From positions 124,001 to 188,000 of the forward strand of contig JACKQF010000003.1 in NCBI GenBank assembly GCA_024232965.1: 64,000 nt of DNA, read 5' to 3'. The notes beneath the pieces were generated by a model. That model was not told where the DNA came from and ran no database searches. It saw nothing but the letters and a program-made list of their open reading frames with translations. Below, in pieces: positions 60,579 to 64,000 of the stretch (position 1 is the stretch's first letter; each line of letters begins with the position of its first letter). The DNA is from Verrucomicrobiaceae bacterium (GTDB lineage: Bacteria; Verrucomicrobiota; Verrucomicrobiia; Verrucomicrobiales; Verrucomicrobiaceae). The translations under genes and the position numbers were made by a program.

Positions 60579-63500
60579 ATGTTTGATCGTTTCCACATCT
60601 TGATTGCGCTTTTTTTTGCCTTGGTCTGCCAGGTGCGCGCAGAGTTTCCAAAGATCTATAACTCGGAGCCGGATGGGGCTTCTCCACCGACGGCGGCGGA
60701 GGCGGTGAAGATGATGCATTTGCCAAAGGGTTTTGCTGCGCAGGTGTTTGCGGCTGAACCTGACGTGATGAACCCGGTGGCGATGACTTGGGATCACCGG
60801 GGGCGGATGTGGGTGGCGGAGAACTTCACGTATGCGGAACGGGCGAAGCGTTTTGATTTGTCGCTCCGAGATCGCGTCATCATCCTGCAAGACAAAGATG
60901 GCGATGGGGTGGCGGAGAGTCGCAAGGTGTTTATCGATAACGTGCAAATGCTGACGAGCGTGGAGGTCGGACATGGGGGCGTTTGGTTGATGTGTCCGCC
61001 GCAGGTGTTGTTTGTGCCGGATGCCGATGAAGATGATGTGCCAGACGGGCCGCCAGTGGTGGTGCTGGATGGATTCACGGTTGCGGAGACGAGTTACCAT
61101 AACTTTGCCAATGGCCTGCGCTGGGGACCTGACGGCTGGCTCTACGGGCGCTGTGGGCACTCGTGCCCTGGGCGGATCGGTGTGCCGGGAACAGTAGACG
61201 AAGAACGCCAGCCGCTGGAGGGTGGGATGTGGCGTTATCATCCGGATCGGAAGACGGTGGAGGTGCTTTGTCATGGGACGACGAATCCCTGGGGGCATGA
61301 TTGGGATGACAACGGCGAGTGTTTTTTCATCAACACGGTGAATGGTCATCTTTGGCATGCGATGCCTGGAGCCCACTTCCGCGAGTCGTTTGGTGAGGAT
61401 CCAAATCCTGCGGTGTATGAGCGATTGGATATGATCGCAGATCATTGGCACTTTGATCGCGATGGTGGTTGGCAGGCTTCGCGTGGGGGAAAGGCAGACT
61501 CGCTGGGCGGTGGTCATGCCCATATTGGGATGATGATCTATCAGGCTGATCAATGGCCGGAGGAGTATCGGGGAAAACTCTTCACTCTGAATATGCATGG
61601 CCGTCGCACCAATGTGGAGAAGCTAGAGCGCGAGGGCTGCGGCTATGTGGGACGCCACACGCCGGATGTTTTTTTGACTGATGACCCGTGGTTCCGTGGC
61701 ATCGAAATCAGCACCGGGCCAGACGGATCTGGCTACATCCTCGACTGGAGCGATACGGGCGAGTGCCACGAGAGCACGGGCGTGCATCGCGAGAGTGGCA
61801 GGGTTTACCGCATCTCGTTTGGCAAGTCTTCGCCGGTATCACTGGCGGATTTGGATCGGATGGACGCGTCGGCGGTGGTGCGGCTAATGGAGTCTTCCAA
61901 CGTTTGGTTCTCCCGCCAGTGTCAGTGGCGGTTGAACGGTATCGCGGAAAAAACATCGGTCATCGCTGCCTTGCGCGGGCTTTTGGCGAATCCGAAAAAG
62001 GCGACTCCTGTGCGGTTGCGAGCTCTCTGGGCGCTGAATCAGCTCGGTGTCGCGGATGAATCGATGTTGAAGGAGTTACTAGCGGCAGAGGACGAGCACC
62101 TGCGGGTCTGGGGCATTCGGCTGCTGTCCGATGCTTGGCCGATCGATGGAACGCTGGGGCCGATCCATCCAGTGAAAACCGTGGATGGTGCGTTGCTGGA
62201 TCTTTTCGTCGAACTTGCGCGGAGTGATGCGTCTGGATTGGTGCGCCGGACGCTTGCATCGACGTTGCAGCGTTTGCCGCTGGAGAATCGGGCGATCTTG
62301 GGCGCCGCGCTTGCCAGTCGCAAAGAAGATGGGGATGACCGGGATCAGCCTTCGATGGTTTGGTATGGCTTGGGTGCGTTGGGTGATCATCAGCCGATGG
62401 GGCTTGTGGATGTTGCCGGGGCAACGGAGTGGCCGAGTCTACTGAAGTGGACGGCGCGGATGCTGGCAGGTCGCATCGAGAAAGATCCAGGGCCACTCAA
62501 TGCGCTGCTGACGCAAGCTGCGGGTCGGGATACCATGTGCCGGGAGTGGGTGACCCTGGGGATGGCTGATGCTTTCCAAGGCTGGCGTCGTGCGCCGAAG
62601 CCAGAGGCCTGGGATGTCTTTGTGGCTTCATTTTCCAAAGATCAAGGACAGGGGCATTCTCAGTTGCGTGACCTCAGTGCGCTGTTTGGTGATGGTCGGG
62701 CATTGGATGAGGTGAAGAAAGTGGCGCTGGATGCAAAGGCTGATTTACCAATGCGTGAGGCGGCGCTAAAAACGCTGATCGATAACCGACCGCCCTACTT
62801 GCGCGAGGTGTGTGAGTCGCTGCTGGAGGTGCGGCAGTTGAATGGGATCGCGGTCAGAGGTTTGGGCCTTTTTGATGATGCTGCGATTGGCGTGAAGATC
62901 GCAAAGGCGTATAAGAAATTTGGTCCGAGCGAGCGATCATCGGCGATGGACGTGCTGTGTTCACGGTCCAAATTTGTGGAGTCATTATTGAGTGAAATGG
63001 CAGCGGGTAAGATTCCAAAAACAGACCTGACGGCGTTTCACGCTCGGCAGATCAATGCTCTCGGGGATGAAGCCGTTTCAAAGCGATTGGTCGAGGTCTG
63101 GGGAGAGGTGCGCGAGTCTGCGGCGGACAAACAGGCGCTGATCGCTCGTCTGAAGAAAGAGCTAACACCTGCGGTTCTAGCCAAGGCTGATCTAAAAACT
63201 GGTCGTGTACTGTTTCAGGCGGTGTGCTCCGCCTGTCACACGCTCTATGGCGCAGGCGGGAAGGTCGGGCCGGATCTGACCGGATCAGGTCGCGCCAATT
63301 TGGACTATCTGCTGGAGAATATCGCGGACCCGAGTGGGGTCATTGGTGCGGACTACCGAATGGTGGTGGTGACCCTGAAGGACGGGCGGATCTTGAGTGG
63401 AGTTGCTGCCGCGCAAACTGATAAAACGTTGACGCTGCGGATGCTGACGGAGGAGACGGTTTTGGAAAAGGCAGACATCATCAAGCAAGAGAGCCCGCCA

Positions 63501-63596
63501 CTTTCCATGATGCCAGAGGGCTTGCTCTTGGCGTTTCAACCAGATCAGGTGCGCGATTTGTTGGCGTATCTGATGTCACCACGTCAGGTGGAGTGA
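60579..63596 (+). CDS. PVC-type heme-binding protein with beta-propeller and HEAT-like repeats
   Basis: The protein has 1005 residues from the ATG at 60579 (MFDRFHILIALFFALVCQV, a signal peptide). Longer frames add a Gly-rich segment that does not look like protein. Residues 40-420 form a six-bladed, membrane-bound-dehydrogenase-like propeller ('MTWDHRGRMWVAENFTYAE', 'GLRWGPDGWLYGRCGHSC', 'GSGYILDWSDTGECH'). Residues 430-800 are HEAT-like helical repeats. A C-terminal heme site 'CSACHTLYGAGGKVGPDLTG' (C883, C886, H887) follows. Such proteins are a PVC hallmark, probably extracytoplasmic sugar or alcohol oxidation systems; the substrate is unknown. Confidence 0.95.
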   Translation: MFDRFHILIALFFALVCQVRAEFPKIYNSEPDGASPPTAAEAVKMMHLPKGFAAQVFAAEPDVMNPVAMTWDHRGRMWVAENFTYAERAKRFDLSLRDRVIILQDKDGDGVAESRKVFIDNVQMLTSVEVGHGGVWLMCPPQVLFVPDADEDDVPDGPPVVVLDGFTVAETSYHNFANGLRWGPDGWLYGRCGHSCPGRIGVPGTVDEERQPLEGGMWRYHPDRKTVEVLCHGTTNPWGHDWDDNGECFFINTVNGHLWHAMPGAHFRESFGEDPNPAVYERLDMIADHWHFDRDGGWQASRGGKADSLGGGHAHIGMMIYQADQWPEEYRGKLFTLNMHGRRTNVEKLEREGCGYVGRHTPDVFLTDDPWFRGIEISTGPDGSGYILDWSDTGECHESTGVHRESGRVYRISFGKSSPVSLADLDRMDASAVVRLMESSNVWFSRQCQWRLNGIAEKTSVIAALRGLLANPKKATPVRLRALWALNQLGVADESMLKELLAAEDEHLRVWGIRLLSDAWPIDGTLGPIHPVKTVDGALLDLFVELARSDASGLVRRTLASTLQRLPLENRAILGAALASRKEDGDDRDQPSMVWYGLGALGDHQPMGLVDVAGATEWPSLLKWTARMLAGRIEKDPGPLNALLTQAAGRDTMCREWVTLGMADAFQGWRRAPKPEAWDVFVASFSKDQGQGHSQLRDLSALFGDGRALDEVKKVALDAKADLPMREAALKTLIDNRPPYLREVCESLLEVRQLNGIAVRGLGLFDDAAIGVKIAKAYKKFGPSERSSAMDVLCSRSKFVESLLSEMAAGKIPKTDLTAFHARQINALGDEAVSKRLVEVWGEVRESAADKQALIARLKKELTPAVLAKADLKTGRVLFQAVCSACHTLYGAGGKVGPDLTGSGRANLDYLLENIADPSGVIGADYRMVVVTLKDGRILSGVAAAQTDKTLTLRMLTEETVLEKADIIKQESPPLSMMPEGLLLAFQPDQVRDLLAYLMSPRQVE

Positions 63597-63613
63597 GCGG
63601 GGCTGATCGGCCC

Positions 63614-64000
63614 TCAATGAAAATCATGCGACACTGCATTCAATTCGGTATCGAACTTTAGGCCTTCGATGTGCTCGGTGTAGAGGGAGGTGACGTTGTC
63701 TTTGCACTGAAGGTGGCCGTGGAGGAGGAGGAAAGGTTCTTGGGTGATGATGAGGCGGTAGCTCTCAAAGGTGGCGGAGGGGACGAAGGCGTTGGCGATG
63801 CCAGTCTCGTCCTCCAGGCTGATAAAGAGATGACCTTTGGCGGTGCTGGGCCGTTGACGGCAGATGACTTGTCCGGCGAGGATGATCCTCTGCCCGTGCT
63901 TGCCTTGGGCGAGATCGCTGGCGCGCCAGGCTTGGGGGAGTCGCGGGCGCAAGTAGGCCATGGGGTGCGGACCGGTGGTGAGGCGGAGGGCGTCGTAGTC
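63614..64000 (-). CDS. dnaE2: error-prone DNA polymerase DnaE2, C-terminal part (cut by window edge)
   Basis: The open frame enters from beyond base 64000 and encodes the last 128 or so residues. It reads 'DYDALRLTTGPHPMAYLRPR', then the OB-fold 'IILAGQVICRQRPSTAKGHL' and 'FISLEDETGIANAFVP', and ends 'LYTEHIEGLKF'. This is the C-terminal end of DnaE2/ImuC-type polymerases ('GHPMSFLRPRL', 'VLVRQRPGTAKGVVF'-type). It is involved in SOS translesion synthesis with ImuA/ImuB, which would lie beyond the window. Confidence 0.88.
   Translation of the reverse strand, partial: DYDALRLTTGPHPMAYLRPRLPQAWRASDLAQGKHGQRIILAGQVICRQRPSTAKGHLFISLEDETGIANAFVPSATFESYRLIITQEPFLLLHGHLQCKDNVTSLYTEHIEGLKFDTELNAVSHDFH

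Overview
The window looks like a chromosomal segment from a member of the Verrucomicrobiota, probably Verrucomicrobiaceae/Prosthecobacter-like. The evidence is a combination typical of the PVC superphylum: many secreted sulfatases, DUF1080 proteins, a DUF1592 cytochrome next to a DUF1552 Tat protein, an orphan DUF1501 protein, a PVC-type heme-binding protein, DUF4838 and DUF5722 proteins, and PQQ-like beta-propellers. Base composition is moderately GC-rich. Most starts have weak or no Shine-Dalgarno sequence. The species assignment is inference; no rRNA is present.

Layout. (1) 173-5246, minus strand: a four-gene Gld-like ABC export operon (ATPase, permease, GldG-like, DUF4340). (2) 5470-14081: a small His/Cys protein, a membrane protein with a clear intrinsic terminator, a YbgC-like thioesterase, tRNA-Lys(UUU), a HAD hydrolase, DUF1501, a sterol-desaturase-like protein, a ferredoxin-like protein, then a dipeptide epimerase and an M20 peptidase that probably act together on peptides. 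(3) 14100-16222: a mobile-element island with a REP-associated tyrosine transposase (RAYT), a decayed copy of its 5' end, four perfect 45-bp tandem repeats and dispersed GATAA-NNN-TTATC palindromes. (4) tex at 16565-18925. (5) 19221-47741: a large secreted polysaccharide-degradation region with seven sulfatases, DUF1080/LamG-like proteins, a DUF4838-CBM9-like giant, an EF-hand protein, two PQQ-like propellers, a DUF1592/DUF1552 pair and DUF5722. (6) 47749-54643: a mechanosensitive channel, a ParE-type toxin-antitoxin pair, tsaD, a CtpA-type protease with a companion lipid-anchored or membrane-anchored protein, and a PHP-domain protein. (7) 54696-64000: a third PQQ-like propeller, a 41-bp VNTR array, ribokinase, a DUF3395-like secreted protein, MoxR plus DUF58, a PVC heme protein and the C-terminal end of an error-prone polymerase (dnaE2), cut by the window edge.

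How the genes fit together. The sulfatase region is best read as a locus for a heavily sulfated polysaccharide. Each sulfatase probably removes a sulfate at a different position. DUF1080, DUF4838 and DUF5722 proteins probably bind or cleave the desulfated glycan, and the propellers and cytochrome are extracytoplasmic accessories of unknown role. No SusC/SusD pair, sugar transporter, formylglycine-generating enzyme or dedicated regulator is visible here, so uptake and sulfatase maturation must be encoded elsewhere.

Most notable signals not explained by simple gene calls: (a) a near-identical 27-bp palindrome about 28 bases before the starts of two different sulfatases, with two weaker relatives elsewhere in the locus; (b) the RAYT-palindrome-tandem-repeat island; (c) unusual sulfatase active-site motifs (CSASK, CVVSR, CAASR, CGPCR) beside canonical ones; (d) a 42-residue DUF1080 remnant that keeps its ATGA coupling to the next sulfatase; (e) a small orphan protein with a caspase/CHAT-like His...Cys arrangement.
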